Shown here: positions 1 through 12,169 of the stretch, one piece after another
Layout of the letters: each line of letters begins with the position of its first letter
How positions within the stretch are numbered: the first letter of the stretch is position 1
NCBI RefSeq assembly: GCF_050624435.1
Contig: NW_027459441.1
Location: 186,001-250,000, forward strand
DNA length: 64,000 bases
Source: Tenrec ecaudatus
Taxonomy: Eukaryota; Chordata; Mammalia; Afrosoricida; Tenrecidae
Reading direction: 5' to 3'
Program-made: the position numbers and the translations under genes
Notes under the pieces: model-generated
What the model saw: the letters and a program-made list of their open reading frames with translations, nothing else
What the model was told of the DNA's origin: nothing
The model's database searches: none

Positions 1-383
1 AGCTGGTGCACTGGCATGATGCTGTCAGCCTCCGGTGCTGTGAGAACATTGACTTTAGTGTGTTAAAGGCACCCACTTGCGGTATGTTTGTGATGTCAGC
101 GTGTGGAAACTATGGCAAGCCCCCCTCCCTGCCTCACAGCAGCAAAGCCTTGGCATTAAAACCCCGTGCCTTCTGTGGCGCTTGCCAGCTGTGAGAGGGC
201 AGTAAATGCCCTTGGCTTTTCTGCTCCTTGTTGCGACCTCCCGCTGAGGCAGGGAGCAGAGGATGTGAGGTTGGAATCTGTTTTGTTTCATCACTACCCT
301 TTGTCATCTCTCTGAACACTGTCATGTGCTCCTCACCAGTGCTTCGCCCTCTCTATCACCAAGCCATGTGCTCTTTAAAACAT

Positions 384-421
<38 letters not shown>
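384..421 (+). repeat. (CA)n microsatellite
   Basis: About 19 perfect CA units. Confidence 0.95.
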
Positions 422-423
<2 letters not shown>

Positions 424-959
424 GATGTTCACATTTTGAGGCACATTTGTCTTTAATTCACTAATAATAACCATAATTATTCAAGCCCCTTTACCATCTG
501 AAAAGAAATCTCTATGCATACACTTAGATCATGGATGCCAACTGCCTTCTTAAGAACATTTCCCAATGAAATATTCAGCAGCGATTATATTAAGCCTGAA
601 GCTGTTCATCCAGTTTGTGTTAATCAAAACAAAAACAAGAGACGAAGGGATCCAAAAGGACATGTAAGATCATAGACTGAAAGTAGCCCCCTCGAGCACC
701 AAAGGCTTGTCCAGAAGGGCAGAGCCACAGGTAAAAGCTATGTCTCTCTGGAGTTGCTGGCATTTAACTAGGTGCAAAATGTCAGCGCAGGAAATTGCTT
801 GCCCAATGCAAATACTAACAAGGGAGGCATGTGTTCCTGTGTAAATGGAGCTTCTGCCAATCCGGGCCTTCAGGATCCAGCTCCCATCGCAGCATCCACG
901 GGAAGCACCAGGGGAATGTTCCGTTTGCTTATTTTCCCTCTCTTTGCTAAGAAGAAAAA

Positions 960-1175
960 GAGCCTTTGTGGCCTAGTGGCTACAGGTTGGGCTGCTAATT
1001 GCTATAACAGCAGTTTGAAACTACCAGCTGCTTTGTGGGAGAAAGATAAGGCATTCGGCTCCCATAAAGAGTTCGAGTTTCAGACATTCACAGGGGCAAA
1101 CTTACAGGGGCAGTTCTACTCTGCCCTATAAGTTGGCTGTGAGTCAGCATGGATTCGATGGCAATGAGTTTTCTA
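960..1175 (+). repeat. AfroSINE-like tRNA-derived SINE
   Basis: Order of blocks: GTGGCCTAGTGGCTACAGGTTG (box A-like), a GTTTGAAACTACCAGCTGC block, a GTGGGAGAAAGATAAGGC block and a GTCAGCATGGATTCGATGGC block, as in afrotherian SINEs. Confidence 0.75.
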
Positions 1176-2400
1176 AGAGTAAGGAGTATCTAGGGGTGTA
1201 AACAGTTAATGAGCTCTGCTATTAAGGGAAAAGTTGTCATTCCCAACCCACTTAGAGGAGCTGTGAAAGAGAAGCCTGGCAATCTTCTTCAGAATCCTCG
1301 GCCATTGAAAAGTTTATAGAATGTATTGGCCTTGGTTGTTAAATAAATCCAGGTATATGGTGGAGCATACAGGGCCCAATGTCATAAAACTGGGTGGGGG
1401 TGGAAAAAATCTCTGAGACAGATGCAAAAACTGTGAGGGAATGAGTTGTTGAGCCTGGGGGATCAGGACCATCGTCTCTGGGATTTTCAAAGTTCCTGAG
1501 CAATCAGGAAAGGGGCAACAGTTGGTCTCTCCCCATCCAGAGGACAGCAGAAGAGGAGAACTGATTGAGCACAATGAATTAATGACTAGTGACTCAAGCA
1601 ACGATCACCCTCCACCACTGGAGACCAGAAGAACTAGATGGTGCCTAGCTCTCACTATCGACTGCTATGAAAGAGATCACATTAGAAGGGCTTGATTAGA
1701 GTAGAAGGGAAATGTGGGGCAAAACTCAAAATCATAATAAAACACCAAGCTTACTGTTTGGATAAAGGCTGGTGAAATTGCAAGACTATGGTGCTTATTT
1801 ACCCTGCAGGTCTGGAACTGAACTCATCATGGCTCGATGTTCAACCAAACAATAGACAGGTCTATAATGGGAACAATGACATTAGAGACATACAAATACC
1901 GTAGAATAATAGATCACATGAGATCAAAAGACAGCATTCCCCCAAGAACGAAGTTCAAAAAAGTTGAGAATGAAGGCAGCTTGGAGACAAGAAACAAGAA
2001 GATGTGGGGGAAGTGATGGTACATTGTGGGAATTGCTGTCAATGACATGAAACAAAATGTGTATGCATTGCTCAATGGACAGCTGAGCTGCTCTTTAACC
2101 TTCACCCAAATCACAATAAAAATGTTTTTAATCAAAGAAAACTTCATGGTTCACTTCTACTCTGACACACAAGGGGTGATGAGGAAAGAGTGTCAACCGG
2201 GTTTGCTGTGGTCCAACCACCAGACATGTGCTTATGGGAGAAAGAGCATGATGACGCTGGCAATACCGAGCAGGACCAAGATGGTTTTATTTGCCTGCAT
2301 CATGAAGATGGTAGCCTGGTGGTGAGATGATTCAGAGCTCAAGTGCTAACCAAGAAGCCACCCAGTTTAAACTCACCCAGCCCTACTGAAGGAGATTTCC
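1176..2400. other. No recognised gene
   Basis: Unique-looking DNA with short chance open frames only. The flanking 1-383 and 422-959 segments are likewise without recognised content. Confidence 0.5.
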
Positions 2401-2407
2401 CTCCTCA

Positions 2408-2800
2408 AAGGTGTTGTTGGTTGTTATGTGCCATTGAGGCGATTCTGACTCCCTGTGACGGGAAGGAAAGGCACACTGTGCTATAGTGTTAGGGTTTTCA
2501 GTGGCTACTTCCTCTGAAGTGGGCAGTGGGACCCTTCTTTGTATTCTGTTCTAAGCCTGGAAGTTTCCCTGACACCTCTTCACTTGGGGTAACCCTGCTG
2601 GCATTTGAAATACCAGTCACGTGGCTTCCAGCATCACAGTAACACACAACTCACCACAGCACCACAAATGGATAGACAACAACAGGCTAGGAGTCTTCAT
2701 GGGAGCAGGCAGTCACGTCTTCACTCTCTCGATGGGGATCAGCGAGTTCAAACTGCCAGTCTCTCTGTTACAGCCGCACATGCAACCCCTGTGCTGCTAG
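2408..2800 (-). repeat. AfroSINE-like sequence, reverse, two parts
   Basis: GCCATTGAGGCGATTCTGAC opens the reverse SINE; a second tail with GTTCAAACTGCCAGT lies at about 2740. Confidence 0.5.
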
Positions 2801-2809
2801 GTACATTTC

Positions 2810-3850
2810 CTTAAAATTCTGCCTAGAAAAATCTGTGGAACAGTTCTTCTCTGTCACAGAGGGTCACTGTGAGCCAGGATGGGCTCTGAGACACACAAAT
2901 GCAACACCATGAAGCCACCTTACTCTGTCCTGCTCTTATTTAACTCTATTCTTTTCTGAGCTATCTTTTCCATATATTCAGAAAAGACTGGCACTGAGCA
3001 GTGTTAATTCCACCAAGGCCAGGAAGGAGGTCAAAGAGTCACAAAGGACTATCTCTTTGCTCTCATGCCACTGCACTAAGGAGGCTTGGGTGGCAGCTGG
3101 AAGCTGCACATTTCACTCCCTGTCCCTACACTCCTGGCTGAGTCTCCTCAGAGTGAGACTGCCCCTTTACCCAGCTCACTGCATTGGCTGTCTTGCTCTG
3201 AAAAGAGAATTCGCACATGTGAGTCTGACTGGGTGGCAGATGGGAATCTTAATGCTGCTCTTTGGAATATGAAAGGTCTTGGATCAGATTGCTGCAGGGG
3301 AGTGATGTCTGCAGAAGACCTGCTGGTCTCCCAGTTAGAAAGAAGCCTTCCCCTTTGCCTCAGAGGTGCGTTCACTGTGGGTGGCAAGTCAGATCCTTGG
3401 GCTGGCACTCTCAGTAAACAGATCATATGGGCACCTTGAGAATCGCTTGCTCACTGACCCAGCTCCCCAAGGATGTAAATATACCAACCAGGATGACTAA
3501 GGACACCAGTGCCAAGAATGATCACATTCTTTGCATGTGTACAAATGAGGTGGGCAGCCACCTTCGCTGATGGTGGCCGCACAGTGAGTGTCTGGAATCA
3601 CACCTGGCTAGGTGGACCATTGAAAGAGTTGGTGACATGATAATAGGGAGTACACCCCCTTGCCAGTAAAGCTGAGGAAATGGCATTTGAGGAAGCAGGG
3701 GCAGCCGGGTCGCCAGAATGAGGTCAGCGAGAACCTTGCTTGTGCCTCCTTTGTTCACTGGTGGCTGCTGGCATCTGGGTAGTGAGGACACCATGGCTAC
3801 TGCCAGAATTCTCCACGGTCCCTGGTTCCACTCTCAAGTCGCTGGCTTCA
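2810..3850. other. No recognised gene
   Basis: Several overlapping open frames on both strands (longest 117 codons at 3086-3439), none with a motif I recognise. Probably old repeat or non-coding DNA. Confidence 0.5.
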
Positions 3851-3854
3851 TCAC

Positions 3855-4010
3855 TACCACTGCCATCGAGTCGATTCTGACTCACAGCAACCCGAAAGGA
3901 CAGAGTAGAACTGCGGCTGGTGGGTCTGCGGGGACTGTGGATCATTATGAGAGCATTTCTATCTCGCAGTAGCTAAAGGGTCCAAAATGCTGACCTTATG
4001 GTTAGCAGCC
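3855..4010 (-). repeat. AfroSINE-like SINE, reverse
   Basis: CCATCGAGTCGATTCTGACT and AGGACAGAGTAGAACTGC are diagnostic of reverse copies. Confidence 0.75.
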
Positions 4011-4079
4011 CAACATAACCCACTTGGTCATGAACCCTTGCCAGCTGATCCAGGGAGTCCATTCCCAAGTGCATATCTA

Positions 4080-4510
4080 AAAGAATGAAAGACGAGTGCC
4101 CAGATGGATGCTGTACTAATCACTATGGGCAAAAGGTAAACAATAAGCCAACAATACCCATCAGTAGAAGAATAGAGAAAATATGATCTACACAGAGTGG
4201 GGTATACATATAGTCTGTCACAAGAAAACTAAGGCCTTTGATTCGGACAGACTCTGTAACACAGGTGAATGCAAGACATGAAGTGAAAGACGCCAAACAC
4301 CAAATGCCATGTATTGTGAGTCCATTTAGAGGGAAAATGCTGGACAGGTAAATCCCGTAGAGCCATAGAGTAGATTGGTGGTTTCCCAGGGTGGGGTGGG
4401 AGGGGCAATGGGGAATGACTGCTTAATGGCTGCAGGGTCGATGAAAATGTTCTGGAACTGGATGGTGGGAAGCTTTCACAGTGTCCTTAAAACTACTCTT
4501 AAAAAGGGGA
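4080..4510 (+). repeat. Old L1 3'-end fragment
   Basis: Blocks ACCAAATGCCATGTATTGTG, TGGTGGTTTCCCAGGGTGGG and GATGAAAATGTTCTGGAACT are typical of L1M 3' regions. Confidence 0.6.
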
Positions 4511-4514
4511 GAGA

Positions 4515-5785
4515 AAGAATCTGCAGAAAGCACAGTTCTGATTGACTCACATGAATGCGGTCACCAAGAATTGGAATCCACTAGAATTGGAATGGCAGCT
4601 AGACTATTGTTTCCTTGGGAGGTGCCTCCAGGAAGGACCAGTAGAGAAGGGTAATACAGATAGAGCAAAGGGAAGGGGCCGATAAAGAAATGTCATTGAG
4701 TAGGTTCCCAGAGACAGTATAAATCCTCCTGTAGTTGTCCCACCCAACGGCTGAGGGAACTGGAGTGTGGCTCCACCTATCCCCATGTGTCATTGGTTAA
4801 AGTGGCATTAGGTCCTGGAGGATGTCAACTCCCCTGTCTGCTCAATGACTGTTCCCTGTGTGGGGAGTTACATGTGCTTCCTGTGAGACCATTGGCATTT
4901 ATGGGAGTGGTGGATGCCAAGTGCTAATACATGGGCACATTTGCAGCTGCTACAGCAAGTGTTGTACATTTTTAGCTGCTTGAGTGACAGGTGGGCCCTA
5001 CCTCCTGCCTACATTCAGTGGTAGGGTGTTCAGATGGGGGGCATTCGAAAAATAACAAGGCCCTATTCTTTGCAAATAGACATTATTATTATTTTAATCT
5101 GTCCCAACCCCCTTTCTTATCTGTCCCTGTGAACTACCTCACTGGCTGAAATATCAGTTCCCTGGGGAAGACACCACATTTCAATACGGTCACAAGGCTG
5201 TTTTCATTGGCCCAGTGGAGACACTGACATAAGATGGGTCAACTAGATGCTTTTTCTGGAGCATTTCCAACCAAAAAACGAAAAAGAAAGTCCCGCTTTT
5301 GCAAGTGGCCTGGCATCTAAGAAGCATAATTCAGAAGCACATGTCCTGCCACGTGGAGGAGGCGGTCTATGTTGCGAGATTACAGCATGTGCCCTGAGAG
5401 ACAGACACAAAGAACACAGGAACATGCCAGTGGTGGTCAGGAATGGTCGACAGAGCCAGCTGTCCTCTTGTTCTCCCCACCTTTCCATTCTCCTAGGATT
5501 CTCTCTTCCAAGTATTGGTCTCTTTGCCTGTTTACAACCAAATGAGCCCCAAATAAGATCCAGATCATAGAAATAGAAGGAGGAAGTTGGATGGAGACTG
5601 CAGTTCATACTCCCTGGAAGCCATTCAGACTCCCTGCAAGAAGGAGACACTGTGATGGAATTAGCTCTGGATTCCTGACATTTATTGAGGAATGCGCAGG
5701 GAATAAGCACCTGTGGGGGGAATCAAGGAAGGGCACAAGAGGGAAATATCAACAGAGGTCTCAGCCCTGCCTATGGAGAGTGTCA
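4515..5785. other. No recognised gene
   Basis: A 155-codon minus-strand open frame (5243-5710) has no recognised domain and overlaps a 107-codon frame on the other strand. I see no splice or promoter context. Confidence 0.45.
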
Positions 5786-5864
5786 TAGTCAGTGTTCCCT
5801 AGAGAAACCAAACCAGTTATATAGCTGTAACTGGAGATATCAATATATCCACCAGGGCTCCTAT

Positions 5865-6060
5865 GGTTAACCACTGCACCAGCCACTCATTGCCATCAAG
5901 GTGGACTCAAAGTGACTGTGTAAAACAGTATAGAACTGACCTTTTGGGCGTTGGAGACTGTAACTCTTCAGGAGATTATGAAGCTTCATCTTTCCCTCAA
6001 GGAGCCCTTGGTGTTTTCAAACTGCTGTCCTGGCTGTTGGATGCCCAATGGGCCACCCAC
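5865..6060 (-). repeat. AfroSINE-like SINE, reverse, inside an LTR-like repeat
   Basis: TTGCCATCAAGGTGGACTCA through CAAACTGCTGTCC and GGTTAACCACTGCACC-type sequence. The flanks (5785-5850 and 6075-6160) look like an interrupted MaLR-type LTR. Confidence 0.6.
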
Positions 6061-6359
6061 TATGACACCAGTGCCCCAGAGAGTGAGGCTTATTTCTAGG
6101 AATTGGCTCACATAGGGGAATGGCAAGTTCCAAATTCATAGGTCAGGCAACAGCCTAAAGAGCTCTGTAGATGTCCATCCTAAAATCGATAGGTTAGGTG
6201 ATGGGAAAAGACAAGAATAAGAATTGTCAGAACACACCCTAGGGAAACTCCCTTTCTGCGCTGAAGGCCTTTGGCTGATAGGTTTACCCCTTCCCACATT
6301 ATGGAAGGTATTCTATTTTGCTTGAGACCAACTCCTTCATAAGAGCAAATAGATGAGGT

Positions 6360-6474
6360 GAACAAGCGGCCATCTAGCTCAGAAGCAATAAAGCCCACCT
6401 GGAAGAAGCACACCAGCCGGTGCGATCACGAGGTGCCAAAGGGACCATGTATAAGGCATCATGCAAAAATAAAA

Positions 6475-6510
<36 letters not shown>

Positions 6511-7110
6511 GTGTGTATATGGGTATATACATATATACCATAGAGAATGAAGGGGGAAGTGCAGAGTGGAGACCAGAGGCCCAAATGTCGACCACTGGAG
6601 ATCCCCTCATAGAGGGCTTTAGGAGAGGAGATGGGTCAGTCAGGGTGCGATGTAGTACCGATGAAGAACACAGTTTTCCCCCAGATCCTGGGTGCTTCCT
6701 CTCCCCAACTACCAGGATCCAAATTCTACCTTGCAGGACTGGATAGGGCAGTGGCTGTACACTGGTGCATATGGGAGCTGGAGGCACAAGGAATCCAGGG
6801 TGGACGATACCTTCAGGACCAGGGGTGTGAGGGGTGATACTGGGAGAGTGGAGGGTGAGTGGGTTGGAATGGGGGAACTGATTACAAGGATCCATATGTG
6901 ACCTCCTCCCTGGGAGATGGACGGCAGAGAAGGGGGGAAGGGAGACTCCGGAAAGGGCAAGAGATGACAAAATAACAATCTGTGGATTATCAAGGGCTCA
7001 TGAGGGAGGGAGGAGCGGGGAAGGAGGGGACAAAAAAAGAGGACCTGATGCAGAGGGCTTAAGTGAAGAGCAAATGCTTTGAGAGTGATTAGGGCAAAGA
7101 ATGTACAGAT
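6360..7110 (+). repeat. RTE-derived afrotherian repeat, 3' part
   Basis: Same family as 9940-10825 (shared GAAGAAGCACACCAGCC, GATGGGTCAGTCAGGGTG, GGGCTCATGAGGGAGGGAG). It contains a (TA)n tract at 6477-6508. Confidence 0.65.
6477..6508 (+). repeat. (TA)n microsatellite
   Basis: About 16 TA units followed by TG/TA-rich DNA. Confidence 0.95.
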
Positions 7111-7464
7111 GTGCAGACCTTCAGATAGGGCTTTGGTTAACAGGCTCATGGCCAAGAGTCTCTCTTTGTGAATAAAATTCTATCAGCACACGGCTATGTC
7201 CTTCTCTACTGCTTGCTGCTATTTTCACACTCCATCAGTTGGGTTCAGTAATAGTCTCCAAGAGTATATGACCAGTGGAATCATAAAGTATGATTTTCAG
7301 GCCTTTTTCAAAAAAGAAATTTGCTGATCCTTGATCTAGGGGAAGAGTCAGGAAGAAAAACAGAAAGACTTTCGGAAATATATAATTTTAAACTATAATG
7401 ATTATTTGACAGAATATAATATTTTAAAATTTTCACTTGAATGGATAGGTAAGAACTACCTACC

Positions 7465-7660
7465 ATGGTTGTACAGTGGTGACTTGCCCAGTAGTTAAAC
7501 GAAAAGTCAATCATTCAGACCCAGCAACTGCTCTGTGGGAGAAATTTTTGGTAGAATAACCTCATAAGGAACTACAGACTTGGTATTCTTATATGAGAAG
7601 TTCTCATCTGTCCTATAGGATTACTAGGAGTTGGAAATGATCAGTTTTAGCAGACTTTTA
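7465..7660 (+). repeat. AfroSINE-like SINE
   Basis: GTACAGTGGTGACTTGCCCA through CTGTCCTATAGGATTACTAG; duplicated at 51550-51730. Confidence 0.6.
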
Positions 7661-7789
7661 GTTTGGGTGAAAAGCAACTTTTTTCAATATATTATACTTG
7701 AATAAATGACACCAATTTTCAAACCACCAACTTTACAGCCATTAGTTGAGTCCTTAACAGTTAGCACTACCCAGGAACTTCACTGAGTC

Positions 7790-8315
7790 TGCCTGAAAGC
7801 TATTCGACTGTGGCAGTTAAGTGATTTCCTGTCAACTTGCAAAGGAATGAACTCTAGCCTGTCAATCAGTTTGCAGCTAAATGACCTAATTTGGAGGTGC
7901 AAATAAGATAAACATCTCACTAGAGGCCACATACATTCTCTCCATGCGAGGCATTCCTGTTCACAAGTCACATGGAGCTACGCAAATAGCAGCCAGAGCC
8001 TTGGAGCTGGAGGAGTCCCATGGAAACCCATGTTAGCACTAAGATGCTTTCAAGGCCACTGGATCCACAAGACCTTCCACCCACTAACTAGCCTGTGATC
8101 TGCCTGTACTCAGCGTTGTTGCATATGTTGCATGAATCGAGAGGAATTTACAGATTGGTGTCAGACATATGGACTACTATTGGACTTATAAGGTTGATCT
8201 GTCCTGGGCTGGTATGCTTTCTCAATTTACAATTGCTGCTTCTATAAAGCTCTTTCTATACACATAGAAGTGCCTATGAATTGATTTCTACAATCCACCC
8301 AGACTAACATACTGA
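7790..8315 (-). repeat. TG...CA interspersed repeat
   Basis: Same family in reverse orientation; lies inside the duplicated 2.1-kb unit. Confidence 0.65.
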
Positions 8316-8624
8316 CCTCAAGACATATGCTGATCACCCCTGACAGAGTAATATACACTCCCTGTAGAACAAGCTCATTTGTTTGTTTTCCTCTCCAACA
8401 GAATGTTTTCTCTTCTTACAACTTTGAATCCACAAACATTAAGGGTAGGCACTGAATCATAAACAATATAGATTCCAAGTGGGAAACTATGAGATGAAGA
8501 ACCCTGGATCAAAGTAAGAAACCTGACTTGAAACTCCCTCTCCAAATGCTCCAGAGTCAGAATGCTTCCTTCTTTTCAGGCCCTTACAGCACCCTACAAT
8601 ACACAGCTCCCTCCCTGCATGGGC

Positions 8625-8660
8625 GGTTCGTATCTGTACTCACACTGACTTCCCTCCGTG
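8625..8660 (-). other. Degenerate V RSS with 20-bp spacer
   Basis: Heptamer CACGGAG (8654-8660), spacer of only 20 bp, nonamer ATACGAACC (8625-8633). The short spacer and changed heptamer should impair RAG cutting. The paralogue at 52.7 kb has the same 20-bp spacing, so the 3-bp loss preceded the duplication. Confidence 0.7.
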
Positions 8661-8961
8661 TGTCTTACCCACTGTAATACATGGAATTGTGATTGACTTT
8701 TAGACTGTCCATTCGCTGATACAGTGTGTTCTTGGCAATGTTTCTAGAGATGGTACACCAGCCTTCACGGAATCTACATAATATGCGATAGCAACAGTAC
8801 TAATATGTGAAACCCACTGTAGGCCTGGAGCATGACTGATACAGGTCACAGTAGTGCTACTGAAAGTGAATCCAGAGATTGCACAAAAGAATCTCAAAGA
8901 CATCTTAAGCTCCCTCAAGTCTCCTTCAGACCCAGCCGGTTGCACATTAGTGTTGACACTT
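8661..8961 (-). pseudogene. IGHV pseudogene, clan III (IGHV3-like)
   Basis: V exon relic. Framework matches to IGHV3 include SLRFFCAISGFTFSS in FR1/CDR1, GLQWVS at the end of FR2 and AYYVDSVK at the start of FR3. Lesions seen: FR2 tryptophan replaced by cysteine, a frameshift in FR3 (the SRNIAKNTLY-type segment is in another frame), loss of the second conserved cysteine (the codons after MYY read AGT GGG) and a stop just after it. Compared with its duplicate at 52.9 kb, the leader exon has suffered a deletion of roughly 30 bp that removes the ATG. The segment is clearly non-functional and belongs to the duplicated 2.1-kb unit. Confidence 0.85.
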
Positions 8962-9190
8962 GCAAACACAGAATATGCTGGTCATGAAAACCATGACATA
9001 TTTCCAGTCTCCTGCTCCACACACTAGCTCTCAATAAAATGACTTGTTAAAATACCTGAGTGAGACAAGTCTGTGTTCATACAAACTACTGAATGGGCTT
9101 ACCTGGGGACTCTGGTACTGAGGATCTTTTCCCAGAGCTGTATGGTTGGGAATGGTGTGGATTTTATTAGCAGAAGGGGCGGGGGGCGGT

Positions 9191-9198
9191 ATTTGCAT
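9191..9198 (-). promoter_or_regulatory. IGHV promoter octamer
   Basis: ATGCAAAT on the coding strand, upstream of the decayed leader of the 8.7-kb V pseudogene. The promoter element outlived the leader exon. Confidence 0.6.
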
Positions 9199-9939
9199 AT
9201 CTTCCTAATATACAGTGGCAACTATGGCTGAATATTTTCAAAATGCTCACTGTTCCACCTTAAACGTAAATGAGTCTCCCAGAAGGATTCATTGGGATTA
9301 TTACTTGGAAATGGTTCCTTATTATGTGATTGCGATACACAGAATACAGTCCTGTTCATATTGTTTCATACACAATAAGCGATTTATATATAGCTGATTT
9401 AAGACAGTATGTATGCTCATTTGCTTAACATATTTCACTCAATTTATTTCATTTATGTGGCAATAGACCCATAAGTTTATATCTAGTCAGCATGAATTGA
9501 TTTTAATGCTTAACATCTTAGAGAAGGAACAAGCATATACTACAATTTATCTCTTTTTAGACATTTAGGTTATTTCTCATTTCTGGTTTTATAATGAAAG
9601 TTACTATTTGGGTTGAAATAAAAGAGAAGAGAAAAAAGCATTCACATTAATATTACAAGAAATCACAGTAACAGACATGGCCTTACAGTAAACTTTTCTT
9701 CAACACAATTGTAATATTAACAATAAATATCATATTTTTAGTGAGAGCGTTCCCATTAGGACAGAAACACACCAAAGTCTTAACTTTGCTAGAGAAGATG
9801 TCTTAGATGACATTGGAACTGCATAAAGATTTTTCTAAAATATTTAATAGTTTAAAGCCTCTTGTGTCAAAGTCAATAGGATCTCCCAGAAGCACAGACT
9901 TACGACAATACTTGTTTTATTGCAGAACATATCTTAAGA

Positions 9940-10825
9940 TGTAGATAACAAATGTGGCGAAGAAAGCTGATGTTGCCTGGCTATCGAAAGAGATAGTGTC
10001 TGGGGTCTTAAAGGCTTGAAGGTGAACAAGCGGTCATGTAGCTCAGAAGCAACAAAGCCCACATGGAAGAAGCACACCAGCCTGGGTGATCACGAGATGC
10101 CAAAGGGACCAGGTATAAGGCATCATGCAAAAAAAAAATGTGTATATATATGTGTGTGTGTATATATATACATACCATAGTGAATGAAGGGGGAAGTGCA
10201 GAGTGGAGACCCAAGGCCCATTTACCGGCCACTGGAGATCCCCTCACAGAGGGGTTTAGGAGAGGAGATGGGTCAGTCAGGGTGTGATGTAGTACTGATG
10301 AAGAACACAGCTTTCCCCAGATCCAGCATGCTTCCTCCCCCAACTACCATGATCCGAATTCTACCTTGCAGGACTGGATTGGGCAGAGGTTGTACACTGG
10401 TGCATATGGGAGCTGGAGGCACAGGGAATCCAGGGTGGATGATACCTTCAGGAGCAGGGGTGTGAGAGGTGATACTAGGAGAGTAGAGGGTGAGTGGGTT
10501 GGAAAGGGGGAACTGATTATAATGATCCACATGTGACCTCCTCCCTGGGAGCTGGATGGCAGAGAAGGGGGGGTAGGGATACTCCAGATAGGACAAGATA
10601 TGACAAAATAACAATCTATAAAATATCAAGAGCTCATGAGGGAGGGGGGAGCAGGGAGGGAGGGGAAAAAAAGAGAACCCGTTGCAAAGGGCTTAAGTGG
10701 AGAGCAAATGCTTTGAAAATGATTAGGGCAAAGAATGTACGGATGTGCTTTATACAATTGATGTTTGTATATGTATGTACTGTGATATGAGTTGTATGAG
10801 CCCCTAATAAAATATTTTTAAAAAA
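9940..10825 (+). repeat. RTE-derived afrotherian repeat, 3' part
   Basis: Complete 3' end: GTTGTATGAGCCCCTAATAA followed by an A-rich tail. Confidence 0.7.
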
Positions 10826-11318
10826 AGAGGTAAGTAACAAACAAAATTGATTTCCTTCTAATCGCTTGATGGTGGCTAGGGTAGCAGGAGAGTAATCACT
10901 GACAAAATGCAACCAAACTTACCTCTCCTGAAACTCAACAGAATAAAATCACTGAAAGGCTAGGTGTACATTCATAAAAATCTATATCTGACACAGATAA
11001 GAACAAATCTGAAATTATGTCCAGAAGTTACTCTTCAGTTTGTTTGTGTATGAAGTCTTCCATTTCAAGAGGAACATAGACATTTGTAGCTGAAAATATT
11101 TTTCAACAAGGGAAAAAGGAAAGGGCAGGCACAGCTTCTCGACCTTTGCAGGAGGAAAGAAACAACGAGAAAGTCGTATCTCAGATGCATGTTCTAAAAG
11201 GAAAGAAATGGGCTTACTTCAGGCAATGGTAGTTACCTGGACTTGAGGTGGGTGATCTTCAGTGGGGCCTTGTACCCTGGGTACCATCAATCCTCCAAGG
11301 CCAAGCCAAGCAGCTCTT

Positions 11319-12120
11319 CTACTGAGGCATCTTGAGCAGGTTGCTCCGGAGGTGTAGTGGAATAAACTGTACGACACACTTTGTGTTCAGTGGGGCAGTC
11401 ATTTCCCCAGCAACCTTTCTGTTCATACTATGGACATTACTTTCTTGGAGGTAACAAATTAGGACATACATTTGCCCATGGCCCCGAGTGGGAGCATCTG
11501 AAGCAGGGTGCTCATGGTTCACTCGTGGGCGGCCCAATAACTAGTTTAGATACACCCACTCGGTCCTGGAGGGCACTTGCTAACATTTGAAATTTAACCT
11601 TAAGTCTTGATAGCTTATATAACTTTTCCTGATCCTCGCTACTGTTGAAAACTTTGAATGCTGCACTGCGATCTTGCTGTGAAGTCTGGGGTCCACAGTC
11701 TAACTTTTTAAGGTTTCTTTTAATGTCTGGAGCTGATTGTGAGATGAAATTTGAGTGACGTACAATGATCCCTTTTGGTGTAGTAGGGTCTACTTTCATG
11801 TATTTAAACCTTCTGGAAGATGATGTGACAGAAATTTGGCAGAATTTTCATTTGGTTCCTAAATGATTTCCCTAATTTTGTCATAATTGGCTGCTTTATT
11901 TGAGGCTTTTGGCAAGCCCTCAATGAGATGAAAATCATATCATTTTGAAGAATTGGGTGCTCATGATCATCTGATAATTCTAATTAGGGTTGTGCTTGGG
12001 AACTGCCTTGAAGTCCACGGGCTTAACCCAGTCTGGGCATACCCTTCATCAGCTCTCTTTGTGCAGCTATCCAGATTCTCTCCCGATCTTCAGGGGTCAA
12101 GGTAGTTGTTAAAATCATAT
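11319..12120 (-). pseudogene. Class I (gammaretrovirus-like) ERV gag fossil
   Basis: The minus strand carries capsid C-terminal similarity: an LTPEDRERIW-like start, then scattered frames, then an open stretch (11512-11799) with FISQSAPDIKRNLKKLD, GPQTSQQD and AAFKVFNSS, typical of gammaretroviral capsid, followed by a degenerate nucleocapsid/zinc-finger region. No LTRs, pol or env were recognised adjacent to it. Stops and frameshifts make it non-coding. It is immediately followed by the cyclophilin A retrocopy. Confidence 0.8.
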
Positions 12121-12169
12121 GGATGTCATGGCAGGTAAGATCATATGACTGAGTGACATATTTAAATTA

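Larger units (their letters stand above)
7112..9210 (-). repeat. Segmental duplication, copy 1
   Basis: About 2.1 kb collinear with 51195-53305. It contains an AfroSINE, a TG...CA repeat, a V pseudogene with RSS and its octamer. Shared blocks include GGGCTTTGGTTAACAGGCTC and the CTGATACnGTGTGTTCTTGG block in the V exon. Confidence 0.75.

Noticed and set aside
5243..5710. 155-codon minus-strand open frame
   Set aside because: No motif, no splice context and an equally open frame on the other strand.
6374..6970. 198-codon minus-strand open frame
   Set aside because: It lies wholly within an RTE-derived repeat and reads through a (TA)n tract as alternating Tyr/Ile; an artefact of repeat composition.
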